Source: Pigoraptor vietnamica (lineage: Eukaryota > Opisthokonta > Filasterea). Taken from it: a stretch of DNA of 39,935 nt. The stretch's first letter is position 1. The number at the start of each line of letters is the position of its first letter. The translations under genes and the position numbers were made by a program. The notes under the pieces are model-generated. The model had not been told where the DNA came from, made no database searches, and worked only from the letters and a program-made list of their open reading frames with translations. Below, in pieces: positions 1 through 13,269 of this stretch. Location of the stretch: NCBI GenBank assembly GCA_943704525.1, contig CALSCQ010002017.1:1-39935 (forward strand). The letters run 5' to 3'.

Positions 1-165
1 GGGGTTGAAGGGGGGAGGGAGGAGGGATGTGTGATAGCGAGATGATGGCAGGCTGTTTTTAGTTAAGTTCAAATGCAAGGACTGGAAGCAAAACGCAAAC
101 TGATGCACGCTGCGAAGACGAGGGAGAGAGGAGAAGAGAGAGAGAGAGAGAGGCGAGCAAATAAG

Positions 166-2949
<2,784 letters not shown>

Positions 2950-3218
2950 CGCAGCCCGCTTTCACGCCCTTCCGCCCATGCGACCACGCGTTCCAACTTC
3001 GCACGTAAAGCGAGCGGTTCCCACAATCGCGTTCAGAGGGACGGAAGCCACCCGCGTAACAGCGTCCCCTCACGGAGCGCGGTGCCAAACTAATTTTTAG
3101 AAAACAAGTGCACGCGCTGCATGCGCTCGTGTCGTTAATGTGCTTCTACGCGTGCGTCGTGTCTCCGCTCTTCAAACGATGCGAAGGGAGATGTGTTGTT
3201 CCAAGGGGTGAGTCAAAA

Positions 3219-3397
3219 TTTCGCGCGCGCGCCCCGCCATTCTTCATCCGGGGTGGTACTGTTTTAACCGAGATCTCGGAAGGCGGATTCGGGTTTAGCC
3301 AATCAGCTGCTTTGTTTTCTGTTGCAGCCAATCGCGTGAAGTTTAGCATTGCTTAATTGGATTTAACGCAGGGTGAGGGTTTCAGAATGGCGGGAAA
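3219..3397. promoter_or_regulatory. E2F-like and CCAAT elements between PLK4 and the RhoGAP gene
   Basis: The spacer between two divergent genes holds TTTCGCGC (3219-3226), two CCAAT boxes (3299-3303 and 3328-3332, 29 bp apart) and GGCGGGAAA (3389-3397). TTTCGCGC and the complement of GGCGGGAAA both fit the E2F/DP consensus TTTSSCGC, and CCAAT is the NF-Y core. This combination is typical of cell-cycle promoters in animals and plants, and PLK4 is a cell-cycle gene. That the sites act on PLK4 is inference; short motifs can occur by chance in GC-rich DNA. The rest of 2950-3664 shows nothing else clear. Confidence 0.45.
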
Positions 3398-3543
3398 TTT
3401 GAACGACGTTCAAACCTCCACCATACGTGGACACCATTGGTGAACCTCGCGGTTGCCTTGGTATTGTGTTACTCACCCGCTCACAACTGCACACACGCGA
3501 ACGCACACACGGCCGATTGACGTGTCACATGCACGCCGGACCG

Positions 3544-3550
3544 TATAAAA
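3544..3550 (+). promoter_or_regulatory. TATA box upstream of RhoGAP-like gene
   Basis: TATAAAA lies 115 nt upstream of the first ATG (3665) of the plus-strand gene. That spacing would give a 5' leader of roughly 90 nt. It is the clearest TATA element in the window. Confidence 0.55.
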
Positions 3551-3664
3551 GAGAGGACACAGCCGTGAAGCGAAGAGAGACTCCCACTCCCGCCGAAGCC
3601 ATTGCCTTGAAAAGCCAGGACTAAAAATAACGTCACAAGTGTGAAGCATCAACAAGAGGCAAAG

Positions 3665-5779
3665 ATGCATCCTCTCGCAGCGCTCAGCAACGCAACTGCG
3701 AACACAGGCGCTGAAAGTGAGAGTGAGTGCTGCGAATGGCATGCATTGACGCGCACGTGCAGTTTCAAACTGTCGCGCCTGAAAGCACTTGTGGCTTCGG
3801 CTTGAAATGCCAACTGATCATGACTTATTTTTATTTCCTCGCAGCGCCAAACACGAAGATCACCGACCAGCCTCCGAGCGTCTCCTCCGCCGTACGCGAT
3901 GCGCTCCTTGCGTTCGCCATGCGGCCCTCTGCGACTGCGCTGCTCTGGACGCTCGCGGTGGTCGTAATCGCTTTAATCGGGTCTCTCGTTCGTCGAGTTT
4001 GCAGCCCTATTGCCGCGGCAGTGGAGAGAGGTGAGCTGGATTTACACTCGGCGTACGCGTTTGTCGTTCATGGCATGCGATGTGACACGTCATTTTGTTT
4101 GCTTATTTTTAAATCTGTTTTAATCTTTTTTTTTTGTTTTTTTTTTGTCATGTGCCATGTGACGGTAACACGCCGCAATTTCTTCGCAGCACTCGAAGCT
4201 TTCGACGAACAGCTTGCGGCTGCCAACGCACGCCACCACGAGGCGAACTCCAAGCAACCGTGCGGTGTGTGTGCTTACGTCACGTCCACTCTGCGTGTAA
4301 CTCCCGCAACTTACGCCTGTTACACATGTGCGTCGGGTGTGCTCGCATAGTTCGTCCAGGTCCATCTCGCCGCAGCCGCAGCTTCCGTTCTCGCCTCCTT
4401 TCCTCTCTTCGCGCGGCCATTCGCGTGCCTTACAAGGACGTCCGCTTGCTTCTCCGCGGGATTAAGCTCAGCTTCGCTGCGTTGCGCGTGGCGTGGCCGG
4501 CTCTCTCGAAGCGGCGCCATCATTCTCAGAAAAACCGTTTCGTACACTCCGTCCCGCGTACCGCAGCGAGCGCGCAGAGTCCGTCGTCAAACCGGGGGCC
4601 GCAGGAATTTTCCGGTGTGCTCGCGAATCCGCGAGCCTCTTCTGTTACGCATGGTCACGCGCCCGCTGCGACGGTTACACGCACACACAAATCGCACGCG
4701 GAGGTGCGCAAGTGTGCGCGGAAGGAGCTTCAGCAGCTCTTCAAGAGTGCAGGAGTCGCCGTGCCACCGAAGCCGCGGAAATCCCTCGCCGCCTTACTTT
4801 TCGGTCGCAGGCGTCGTGCGGTCGCGCCATCGGCACCCCGCCCGCTTCTTGGTGTGCCTCTCGATGTACTGTTGGCGCGAGAGAAAAAGTGCGCGGGCCT
4901 GCCTTCAGGTATCGCTCAATGTCTGGACTATCTCTCGTCTGCTATTTCCACGCGCGCACGTGCGACGATCTTTGCCTTTGGCGGTTCTGCGCCGCGCGTG
5001 AATGCCTTGCGCACCGCTCTGGAGTCGACTGGAGTGCTCGATGTTGCCGCTGTGCGTGGCGCCACCGCGTGCGATGTCATGGACCTCCTCAGGACGATTG
5101 TGGACGAGATACCCGGCGGCCTTCTCACTCGCGAGCTCTCGCACGTCTTTTGTGCCACTCAAGGTGAGGAATATTGCGTGTCGCGTGTTCGAAAGCTGCG
5201 CATTCTTCGCTGTTACGTCTTGTACGAGACACTAAATCCAACCACTGCATCCCAACGCAGAACTGGACGAGGATGCGCGATCGTCCGCGCCTTGCTGTCT
5301 TGTGGCCATGCTGCCTCCCGCGCACGCGTCGCTGCTCCACGCACTCCTCGCGCTGTTGCGGAAGATATGCGCAAGTGCACGCGACGTCGAAACGACTGTC
5401 GCCGTTGGCGTGTTTGCAACCGCAATGTTCGATGGGAGGGCGCGCGAGTGCAACAAGCGGTCGCGGATGGTCGCTGTTGTCGGGACCATGGTACGACACA
5501 GGAGGGCGCTTGCGGCGGTGGGTCCAACGGAGCGCACGTTTTGTGCTTGACGTGCTGGGTGTGTGCACGTGTTTGTGGTGTTTGTGTGTGTGCTGAAGTG
5601 TGTGACGGCATGCGTATATAGCAATGCATAACATTTTCCATCCGTTTTGTCTTCTTACGACCATTCCGTCCCCGCGCAATGCAGGCTTCCCGCGCGAGTT
5701 CTCGGTGCTCTGCGGAGGCGACTTTGAGTGGCCGCTGTGTGTGCAGGGCGGTGGGCGCCAGCTAAGCAGACGCACTCAC
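3665..5779 (+). CDS. Membrane-anchored RhoGAP-domain protein lacking the arginine finger
   Basis: Exons 3665-3722, 3845-4030, 4190-4264, 4351-5163 and 5261 onward join in consistent phase. The protein starts with a short leader, then a single hydrophobic segment at about residues 49-68 (ALLWTLAVVVIALIGSL), then a basic linker, then a RhoGAP fold from about residue 275: FGVPL-like start (LLGVPLDVLLARE), IFAFGGSAPRVNAL, IPGGLLTRELSHVF, and LPPAHASLLHALLALLRK. RhoGAP proteins switch off Rho-family GTPases. Here the catalytic Arg slot (GIFR in the family) is Ala315, and the conserved Asn of the last helix is also replaced, so GAP activity is doubtful. The 3' end is uncertain: exon 5 can stop at 5550 (473 aa), or splice at 5542 to a coding-like exon 5685-5779 (FPREFSVLCGGDFEW). 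A further coding-like stretch ends with TGA near 6066, but I see no clean acceptor for it. Confidence 0.7.
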
Positions 5780-6442
5780 GTGAGACAGGCACACTCTGAC
5801 CACCCTGAGAGCTGTGAACGGTTCCTTGATGCATGCGCGCAACGCAACATTTGTGTGGTTGTGTGTTGTACGAGAGTGACCTGCGACTCTATTCCGGCGC
5901 GCGCATTGCATGAGCCCCTCTCTATCTCCGGTGTCCCTTCACTGTTGCGCAATCGATGTGCATTATGACTGTGGCGTCACTCCTGTCTTCCACCCTCTGG
6001 GTCTCACTTGCTGCGCGCTCGACGAACGGCGGTTCGAGGGTGTTGGTTCTCTGGCAAGTAAGTGACAGTGTGTTCTTTTGTGTTCAAGCTAGCAGAGCGA
6101 GCTGAGCGTGTGACGATGTGTGGCGCGGTTCGCGTGGCGTGTGAGAAGGTGCACACGCCGGTGCCTGTGCTGTGTCGAATTGCGTTGTGCGGCGTATTAT
6201 GCGTGTGTGCGCGCGTATACTTCGTGCGAAATAATGAACAACAACCTTAACGACAGCGCTTGTTGTCGCCTCGTGTGTGACGTGCATGGCATATGTAAGC
6301 ACTGAGATAACTGAGGACGCGCAATCGAGCCACTCACTCTCACCAAAACACATAAATGCATGGACACACTGCGAAACCCCTCACTCACACGCTGTCTGAC
6401 ACACCCACACTTGATCACCCACACACGCACTTTCTCCTTCGG
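5780..6442. other. Spacer between RhoGAP-like gene and gluconokinase
   Basis: It contains the possible last RhoGAP exon (about 5920-6066, reading LDERRFEGVGSLASK then stop). The rest (6067-6442) is TG-rich sequence between two convergent genes. I see no independent gene. Confidence 0.4.
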
Positions 6443-7068
6443 TTAATTCAATGGTGCGAGTGCGCGCAGGGCTTCCACAGCCCGCGCCACAATCGCATCC
6501 AGCGGCTCTTCCGCACTCACAACAACGGCCTCTTCGTCCGTGGGCTCCTCAAGCGCCGCAAACTGCGAATCGAGAAGAGATGCCGGCATAAAGTGGCCGG
6601 TGCGACCCGCCAGTCGCCGCGCGATAGAGTCCCGCGTCCCCTTGAGATAGACAAAAAGCACGCGCGAGTTACGCCAAAGCGAGGCTCTCGTGAGAGACGA
6701 GCGGTCACCTCCCACTTCGTCAAATGTAACACCCGCGAGAACAGCCCGGTATCGTCGCTTCAGAGCGGAACAAGCGAGGACTAGCGGTGCGTCGTCAGCG
6801 TCTGTTTGCCGCACAATTTCCCGCCGTAGCGCGCCAAGCCAACCCGCCCTACACAATTACAACGGACCAAAGTAAAGTGTTTGTGAGCTGAGCATTGTAC
6901 GCACGCGTACGACACGTGCGACACAGCAATAGACAGACACACCGCCCATTCTCAACACGCATCCACACACTTGCACACACAGAGGGAAGACACAGACACA
7001 TGACACAGCACACAACCACAGGGCAACACACACACACACACACGCACACACACACACACACACACACG

Positions 7069-7113
<45 letters not shown>

Positions 7114-7312
7114 CCACAGGCACACACACACACACACGTTTGCACCTGTCTTCGTCCGTCAGTGGGACGCCGCTTTGCATCTTCGCCACATTTTCGGGCG
7201 GGTGAAAGTCATCCGCGTCAATGAACCGACCGCCAAGTGCACGCACCAGGCGCACTCCCACTGTCGTCTTGCCACAGCCACTGACGCCGCACACAATCGC
7301 TGTGTGGCCCAT
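6443..7312 (-). CDS. IDNK: Gluconokinase (carbohydrate kinase, thermoresistant GntK/IDNK type)
   Basis: Two exons (7312-7146 and 6848-6443) join in phase to give 190 residues, the usual length of the family. The enzyme phosphorylates gluconate to 6-phosphogluconate, feeding the pentose phosphate pathway. Walker A is GVSGCGKT (residues 9-16), followed by DADDFHPPENVAKM and PLTDEDR. The second exon gives GWLGALRREI, the base-binding LACSALKRRYR, and the family signature GHFMPASLLDSQFAALEEP. The first ATG in frame is at 7312; an in-frame stop lies just upstream, so a longer start is excluded unless another exon exists. The intron 7145-6849 is almost entirely AC/TG repeats. Its neighbour, the universal stress protein, is divergent. 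The cytosolic location is inferred from the lack of a signal. Confidence 0.93.
7027..7138. repeat. (AC)n microsatellite in gluconokinase intron
   Basis: An interrupted AC tract fills most of the intron and stops only a few bases from the splice donor (GT at 7145-7144 on the minus strand). Confidence 0.93.
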
Positions 7313-7930
7313 CGGAGGCTGTCCCAATGTGCCCTCGTGCTAGATGCACGCGTGGAGTGTTGTGAGTGCGTGCGTGTGCGTGCGTGCAAGTGTGTGTGTG
7401 CGTGTGTCTGTGTGTGGGTACGTGGGTATGCGTGCGTAAGCCCACGTGCACGTGACTGAGAAAAGGAACAGCCGGTCGTGCGGTGGCTTCGAGTGTCGCT
7501 GTTGAGTGTGCGATTGTGCGAGAAAATGCTTCAGTGTAGAGCTCTCGCCCTTGTCTCGATCTATTGTAAAGTATAGATTACTATATCACGTTTTCTAATT
7601 AGTTTGTGATACTGGTGATAAGTATATTAACGAATTAAGAATAAGTGAGTACTGCAGATAGATAATTAATAGATAAAAGGGATCTCACAATGTGGCTCTG
7701 CATAGAAATTGGACACACTGATAGTGGCTCGCGCGACTTCACACTCTCACCCTGCAAATAAGCACATGCACTGGCACACCAGCCATACACACATACACGC
7801 GCGCGCGCACACTACACACAGTCTCTCTCACACTCTCACTGTGCATAAAACGCTCGAGAGTCAAGTGCATCAAACACAAAGGACACTGGACTCTAGCTCT
7901 CAAGCAATACTTCGGCAAAGCATCGCAAGA
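7313..7930. other. Divergent spacer with AT-rich island
   Basis: This is the intergenic region between divergent gluconokinase and universal stress protein genes. 7313-7450 is TG-rich. 7550-7690 is a strikingly AT-rich island (TATAGATTACTATATCACG and following) in an otherwise GC-rich window. 7735-7870 returns to CA-rich sequence. I see no ORF or RNA gene; the AT island is a plausible shared promoter. Confidence 0.5.
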
Positions 7931-8548
7931 ATGTCTCTCAACTACGTCGATCGCGACCCCTATCCCACGGCGCCCCTCCCGTCCGATGAAAGCCGCACGC
8001 TTGCCCACCGCGAACTCGAGCGCAAGGTACGGCTGACTCACTGTTCGCAATGTGCTGCGGGTGACGACATACACTCCCATGCATATGATTTGCCTCCACC
8101 GACTTGCGTTGACGCGATCGCTGATTTTCCGCAGATCATTATTGCGGTGGACGGCAGTGCCTCGTGCGAGCATGCCTTCGACTGGGCCGTTGCGAACCTG
8201 AAGCATCCAAACGACGTGCTCATTCTCGTCAGCATTCACTCGCCGCTCACCATCACAAACGCCCGCCGGATATCCCTCAAGCGTGGGTGCTTCCCTCCCC
8301 TCTCCACCCGCAATCCATGTCTGTAGCAATTCCGACAGTATTACTGACTGAGTTATGGCTGGGCTGTGCAGCGGACTTTACGTTCCCCGCGAGCCAGTGG
8401 AAGTCGGACGTTGAGCAGTCGATTAATGAGGTAAAGGAGAACGTCAAGTTTTACGAAGACAAGTGCAAGGAAAAGGGGGTGAGTCGGCGTCGGTGCTCGG
8501 GTCGTGACGCAGACACAAAAACAAGCACAAAACACACACAGACAAGCA

Positions 8549-8598
<50 letters not shown>

Positions 8599-8925
8599 AC
8601 GGTGTCATCTTGCGCGCAGTATCTCTACCAGGTGCTTCTTCTCCACGGCAACCCCGGCGAGGCCCTCTGCCAGGCCGTCGACATGCTCAAGCCCACCGCC
8701 CTCGTCATGGGTAGCCGCGGGAGGGGCGCTGTCAAGCGGTGAGCGCGCGTGCCTGTGTATGGCTGTGCACGTTTGCCAGTCAGTGTTCTCTCTTGAACAA
8801 CCGCTCGCTCACTTGCCTCTTCCCCGCGCAGCACACTCCTGGGCTCGGTGAGCGACTACTGCGCGCACAACGCAAAGTGCCCCGTCATCATCGTGAAGGA
8901 GCCGTCGGGGGGCAACGAAGAATAA
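7931..8925 (+). CDS. Universal stress protein (UspA family, ATP-binding type)
   Basis: Five exons (7931-8026, 8135-8282, 8372-8478, 8620-8738, 8832-8925) close in phase to give 187 residues. The N-terminal 32 residues are a poorly conserved leader; the Usp fold then begins with IIIAVDGSASCEHAFDWA. The C-terminal part has LVMGSRGRGAVKR then TLLGSVSDYCAHNAKCPVIIVK, which fits the G-2x-G-9x-G(S/T) nucleotide-binding motif of ATP-binding Usp proteins such as MJ0577. These small alpha/beta proteins act as dimers in stress responses; the ligand and role here are not shown by sequence. The third intron carries a CA microsatellite (about 8547-8596). Donor 8283 is a GTGGGT, chosen because it alone keeps phase. 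Confidence 0.9.
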
Positions 8926-9189
8926 GCCTCGTTCGTCGCCGTCGCTCGCCTGTGTGCTGTCGTTCGCCGTTGCGTTGCGTTTGCGCGCGTTCAGTTTGCA
9001 TTTGCGTCACGTGTCGTCAGTTGGATAGTGCTAGCAGTCGTGCCACCGCTGTTTAGCGGCCGGTACGACTCATTGCCGCCGTTTTCCGCGGGATCGGAAT
9101 TGAAAGGCCTCACCCAGCCACTGGAGCAAATGGCACTGAATTTTCCGATTGAAAAAACGCTTCACTGTTAGAGCGGTGTGCAATACAAC

Positions 9190-9340
9190 CACTGGGCCGA
9201 CCGACCGCATCGCCGGGTCCCATCGGTCTGCGCACGCCCACGTGTCCACGGGAGAAGGGCTGTACAAAATTTCAATGGCCGGTTCGCCGCCGCGTAAAGG
9301 TACGCCGGGGCTGCAGTTACCTGCTCGGCGAACGTGTCAG
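9190..9340 (+). other. Hairpin-rich non-coding stretch upstream of TKL kinase
   Basis: The 8926-9551 spacer is free of simple repeats and has no convincing ORF. It contains two clean hairpins. GACCGA (9199-9204) pairs with TCGGTC (9223-9228). GTTCGCCG (9282-9289) pairs with CGGCGAAC (9326-9333), enclosing an inner AGGTA (9298-9302)/TACCT (9318-9322) stem. It could be a structured RNA or simply 5' leader of the kinase gene; no known RNA family is recognised and no tRNA B box is present. The strand is arbitrary because hairpins are symmetric. Confidence 0.25.
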
Positions 9341-9551
9341 GTCACCAGTCCGGACACCATCGTAACGGCCCCGGATGTCGTGTTCTGCGGCATCCAATTG
9401 TGCACTATGATATACATAATCGTGTGTGACACTTTTATTATCCATCGCCTCACATCGCAGAAGAACGCACATACACGCACGCAGAGTACGCACAGAGGCA
9501 GCTGTAGTTCTATCGAGGGTGCGTCTTTTCCTTTGAATTTGGCCGTGTAGA

Positions 9552-12500
9552 ATGGGGAAGGACACGGGTGGCACAAAGCACCACCACCCCAAGGGAGATG
9601 CCGTGAAAATGCTGCCGGTGTCCAGCGACTCTGCGTTTGGGAGCGCGTCGTCGTCGCCACCGCTGAGCTCTTCTTCCGAGGGGAATTTTGTTGTGAAATT
9701 CTCGGAAATAGAGATCAAGGGCGAGGTGAGGCCCTCGTGTTGTCGTGCGCAGGGAGAGTGCTGTGCGATCGCTTCTTCTCCTCCCATCGCCACGCTCGGC
9801 CATTCTTGCAGCATTATTTCCCTCTCTTCCCCTTTACTCTCTGTGCGTGCGTGCGTCAGGCACGCTGTGTTGGCTGCATGCAGTGTCTAGACGTGTGTCC
9901 GGGCGGCGCAGAAAATGACCGCCGTGCCGTTCGATTTCTCACGGCGCTCCTCGACTGTCGCAGATTGGGCGCGGGTCCTATGGCATTGTGTACGAGGGGC
10001 GCCTGCACGGCTCCCCCGTGGCCGTCAAGCGCTTGCAGATGCCCGAAAAGTTGATTGGCGAGTTCAACTCGGAAGTGGCGCTGCTCAAGTGGGTGAGCTG
10101 GGGGCTTCTTGCTGTGCGCGTGAGTGCTGTGCGCGTGCATGAGTGACTGCTGTGCGCGTGCGTGAGCGTTGTCGTGCGTGTGTGAGTGCTGTTGTGCGCG
10201 TGCATGAGTGACTGCTGTGCGCGTGCATGAGTGACTGCTGTGCGCGTGCATGAGTGACTGCTGTGCGCGTGCATGAGTGACTGCTGTGCGCGTGCATGAG
10301 TGACTGCTGTGCGCGTGAGTGCTGTGCGCGTGCATGAGTGACTGCTGTGCGCGTGCATGAGTGACTGCTGTGCGCGTGCATGAGTGACTGCTGTGCGCGT
10401 GAGTGCTGTGCGCGTGCATGAGTGACTGCTGTGCGCGTGCGTGAGTGCTGTCGTGCGTGTGTGAGTGCTGTTGTGCGCGTGTGGCAAAGCGGCTTCTCTT
10501 TCATCGAGTTGCCGGCTCAGAGCGTACGTGGGTCCGTGAGCAATGTTCCATGCATGCTGACTTACTGCTGCGGTTGTGGCACGCAGGCGACTGCGCCATC
10601 CGAACATCATCCTGTTCCTCGCATGCACGGCCCCACCCGACCCGCTGTGCATCGTCATTGAGCTGGCGGAGAAGGGCACGCTTGAGCACATCATCGCCAG
10701 CGAGGAGGCCATCGACCGCCAGCGTGGGTGCCTGGCGCTTTGAATGTGCCGCGCGTGTGCGTGTGTGGAGGGCTTCAGAGTGCATGCGCGCGCGTGGACT
10801 TGGATGCCAACGACTTTCTATTTCGGCGTACCGTTCGAGGCATCAGTACGGTTGATGCCCTGTGTCTGTTTGTTTTCTTCGCAGGTCGAATTCACTACGC
10901 GATTGACATTGCGCGCGGAATGAATTATCTGCACCACGCCGGGGTGGGTGCGCGGCTGCAATGTGTTCGCCGTGTGTTGTGTGTGGTGTGTGCTGTGTGC
11001 TGTGTGCGTTTGGAGAATATGCGCGTGGGGTTTGTGTGCGCTGTGTGTTGTATGTTCGCTGTGTGATAATATCTACTGTGTGTTGTGTTCGCTGTGTGTT
11101 GTTTGCTGCGTTTGGAGAATGGGCGCGTGGGGTTTGTGTTCGCCGTGTGTTGTGTTTGCTGTGTGTTGTTTGCTGTGTGTTGTATGTTCGCTGTGTGATG
11201 TCTACTGTGTGTTGTATGTTCGCTGTGTGTTGTTTGCTGCGTTTGGAGAGTGTGCGCGTGGGGTTTGTCTTCACTAGCAGCCACACACTCACGTGACTCT
11301 TTTCTCTGCTGTTGGTGAGCGTGTGAGTGAAGATGCTGAATGCCATCTGCGCTCTCAGATTATCCACCACGATCTCAAGCCCACGAACGTCCTTGTGTCG
11401 TCCGCCGACGTGTGCAAGGTGGGTGCCGTAAATCGCGCGCACTCGATTGTCTGGACACACTTTGCGCTGCCCCATACATGGACACGTCGCCCGCGCACTC
11501 GTTCTCCTTCACGTGCGCGCTCACTTTCCGACAGTACGCACCCCTCTGTTTCTCGCGCGTTCGTTACTCACGTGACGTACGTCGTTTGCTGTGCGCAGGT
11601 GTCTGACTTTGGGCTCAGCAAAATAATCAACTTTAATGCGACATCCGTCACCAACCGCGGTGGCGCGGGCACGATAGTGTACACGGTGCGTGACGTTGTG
11701 GTGTGCTTGTCAATTGCGCACCCTCTCTGCGTGCGAATTCGCCACTGTCGTGCATGCAGTCGAGGCCGTGTTGTTTGTGGTCGCAGTGCGCTTGCCGTTT
11801 GAAGTAGTCGTCGGCTCATGTTCACAATTTCGTGTTTGTGCGTTGCGACGTAACAGGCGCCCGAGGTCTTCCGCGGCGACAGGATATCGGCCAAGGTGGA
11901 TTTTGATATTATTGATTGCACGCTCTTGTCTTTTGGGCCTTCAAATGTGGCACGCAAAGGGGGCATGAGAGCAATTGTGTGTGTGTGCGTGCGTGCGTGC
12001 GTGCGTGTGTGTGCGTGTGTGTGGATCGGGGTTGGGCTGCTCGTGTCTGAACGTCCATGTCGCGTGCAGGCTGACGTGTACAGCTTTGCGATCTGCCTGT
12101 GGGAGCTGTACGTGCGCCAACCGCCCTTTCGCGGAATGCACGTGCACGCCATCTGCTTTGCGGTCGTCGCCACCCACAAGGTGGGTTCGCACGTTCGTGT
12201 ACCCCTCGCATGCGACTCATCGCGCGCTCCCTGAGCCCGTTGGCGCCCGAAATCTTTTCGCATCGGCCCGCACTCTTTGCTCCCTCGCCCGTTCAGTGGC
12301 CTCGCATCCGCTTCCCCTTCTCAGTGTCACATTCTCAGTTTTTTTCTCACCTTTTTACGTCCTTCGCCGCAGCGTCCTGACATCGACGACGAGTGGGAAG
12401 CGGACTACGAACGCCTGGTGCGCGACTGCTGGCACGCGGACCCGCGCACGCGACCCTCCTTCGACGCCATCATTTCCCGCTTGGAGCAGATGGCGGGCGC

Positions 12501-13165
12501 GTGTGTGACGGTATGCCCGAAGACGGGGCAGCGCGTCGTCGAGAGCAGGCCGTACTTGGAGCCAACGGCAGCCGAGGACGATCACGTGACGTCGTCAGGG
12601 GACGTGTCGCCGACGGGCGATCAAGCCACGCACCGCGCGCGGAGGGCGTCCGTGTTTGACGGTGGGTGTGCGTGCTCAAAGGCAACAACGATGCGCTGTG
12701 ACACGAGGGCCGTTGTCCTTGCTAAGTGTTCTTGCTGTTCCTTGTACGGGGTAAGCTTTGCAAACAGACTGCGTCTGGACTGACGGCTCCTTTGCCTTGT
12801 CTATCGCAGACCCGCGGCACTGGTCGGTCGACCGCGTGTCGGAGTGGCTGCGAAAGTGTAACCTCGGCGCCCACGCGGACACCTTCCATGCGAACGACGT
12901 GGACGGCCGCGTGCTCCTCTCCCTCAGCGCGGACGACATGCGCGCGTCGCTCGGCATGCGGTCGTTCGGAGAACGCCGCACGCTTGAGCTGGAAATCAGC
13001 GCCCTCTGCAAGCTCATCGAGGCGCACGATACGCGCGCGCGGGAGCGTTCGCTAATTCCTGTTTCCGTGGCATCGAGCAACGATGAGGAGGCGTCGATGG
13101 CGGATACCGAGCTCGATTGGGCGCAGCGTGATGCGGTGAGGAGAACATCGCTGTGTGTGCGCGTG

Positions 13166-13224
<59 letters not shown>

Positions 13225-13233
13225 CGCGCGTGC

Positions 13234-13269
<36 letters not shown>

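Noticed and set aside
3727-4350. Possible peroxin PEX3 because of the N-terminal membrane segment
   Set aside because: The frame runs through introns, and the following exons carry a RhoGAP domain, not PEX3 motifs.
9282-9333. tRNA-like GGTTCG box near the hairpins
   Set aside because: No acceptor stem, anticodon arm or proper B box can be arranged around it.
10105-10480. CRISPR-like array
   Set aside because: There are no distinct spacers; units abut each other as a minisatellite inside a eukaryotic intron.
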